DNA from: Methanocalculus sp. MSAO_Arc2
GTDB lineage: Archaea > Halobacteriota > Methanomicrobia > Methanomicrobiales > Methanocorpusculaceae
Direction of reading: 5' to 3'
DNA: 6,182 bases
NCBI GenBank assembly: GCA_003838065.1
Contig: QZAC01000190.1
Coordinates: 1-6,182 of the forward strand
Shown piece after piece: positions 6,121 to 6,182 of this stretch. How positions within the stretch are numbered: the stretch's first letter is position 1; every line of letters starts with the position of its first letter. The position numbers and the translations under genes were made by a program. The notes below the pieces were generated by a model. The model searched no databases. It saw nothing but the letters and a program-made list of their open reading frames with translations, and was not told where the DNA came from.

Positions 6121-6182
6121 TTACTCTATTTCAGGATCATTTGACCTGGACTCCCCAAAATCTCCTGTATATTTCAATTCGA
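6121..6182 (-). CDS. Possible C-terminal end of an upstream gene (partial)
   Basis: The minus-strand frame entering from the right edge encodes ELKYTGDFGESRSNDPEIE and stops at TAA 6123-6121. The charged, Asp/Glu-rich tail and the codon choice look like the end of a real protein, and its direction matches all other genes here. The piece is only 19 codons, and the plus strand is also open across it, so it could be chance. No function can be given. Confidence 0.35.
   Translation of the reverse strand, partial: ELKYTGDFGESRSNDPEIE

Noticed and set aside
6106..6122. GC-rich stretch followed by T-tract on the plus strand as a terminator
   Set aside because: There is no convincing stem, and no plus-strand gene is known to end here.
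1..6182. CRISPR array, tRNA/rRNA gene, insertion sequence or attachment site
   Set aside because: No regularly spaced identical repeats, tRNA cloverleaf, transposase motifs or terminal inverted repeats were seen.

Overview
The window looks like chromosomal DNA from a methanogenic archaeon, most likely of the Methanomicrobia (Methanomicrobiales-like). Three things point this way: an archaeal-type tRNA guanosine-10 methyltransferase (Trm-G10), a BRE/TATA-style promoter rather than -10/-35 boxes in front of the chaperone operon, and strong GGAGG ribosome-binding sites. The genus is an inference from overall impression, not from a database match.

All recognisable genes lie on the minus strand, so the window is best read from right to left. 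At the far right (6121-6182) is what may be the last 19 codons of an upstream gene. Next is a promoter region of about 120 bases with a clear TATA element and, directly upstream of it, a perfect 15-base palindrome. Then comes a complete, tightly packed grpE-dnaK-dnaJ operon (6001-2484): grpE and dnaK are 3 bases apart, and dnaK and dnaJ overlap in a GTGA. GrpE, DnaK and DnaJ form one Hsp70 cycle: DnaJ delivers clients and stimulates ATP hydrolysis, DnaK holds the client, and GrpE exchanges the nucleotide. The DnaK is of the short, Gram-positive-like type, consistent with the established view that archaeal Hsp70 systems came from bacteria.

After a 163-base gap comes the gene for Trm-G10 (2320-1367), which methylates G10 of tRNA. 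The gap holds a possible 15-codon leader ORF, in frame with the methyltransferase start, with a better ribosome-binding site than the main gene. It is built on two direct repeats spaced exactly 21 bases apart.

After a further 262-base gap, which contains GC-rich imperfect 15-base repeats, comes a long reading frame (1104 to the left edge, at least 368 codons, GTG start) for a protein I do not recognise. Its N-terminal half resembles a PD-(D/E)XK (restriction-endonuclease-like) core in which the usual catalytic lysine is replaced by valine. This is the least ordinary gene of the window. I saw no tRNA or rRNA gene, transposon or CRISPR array.
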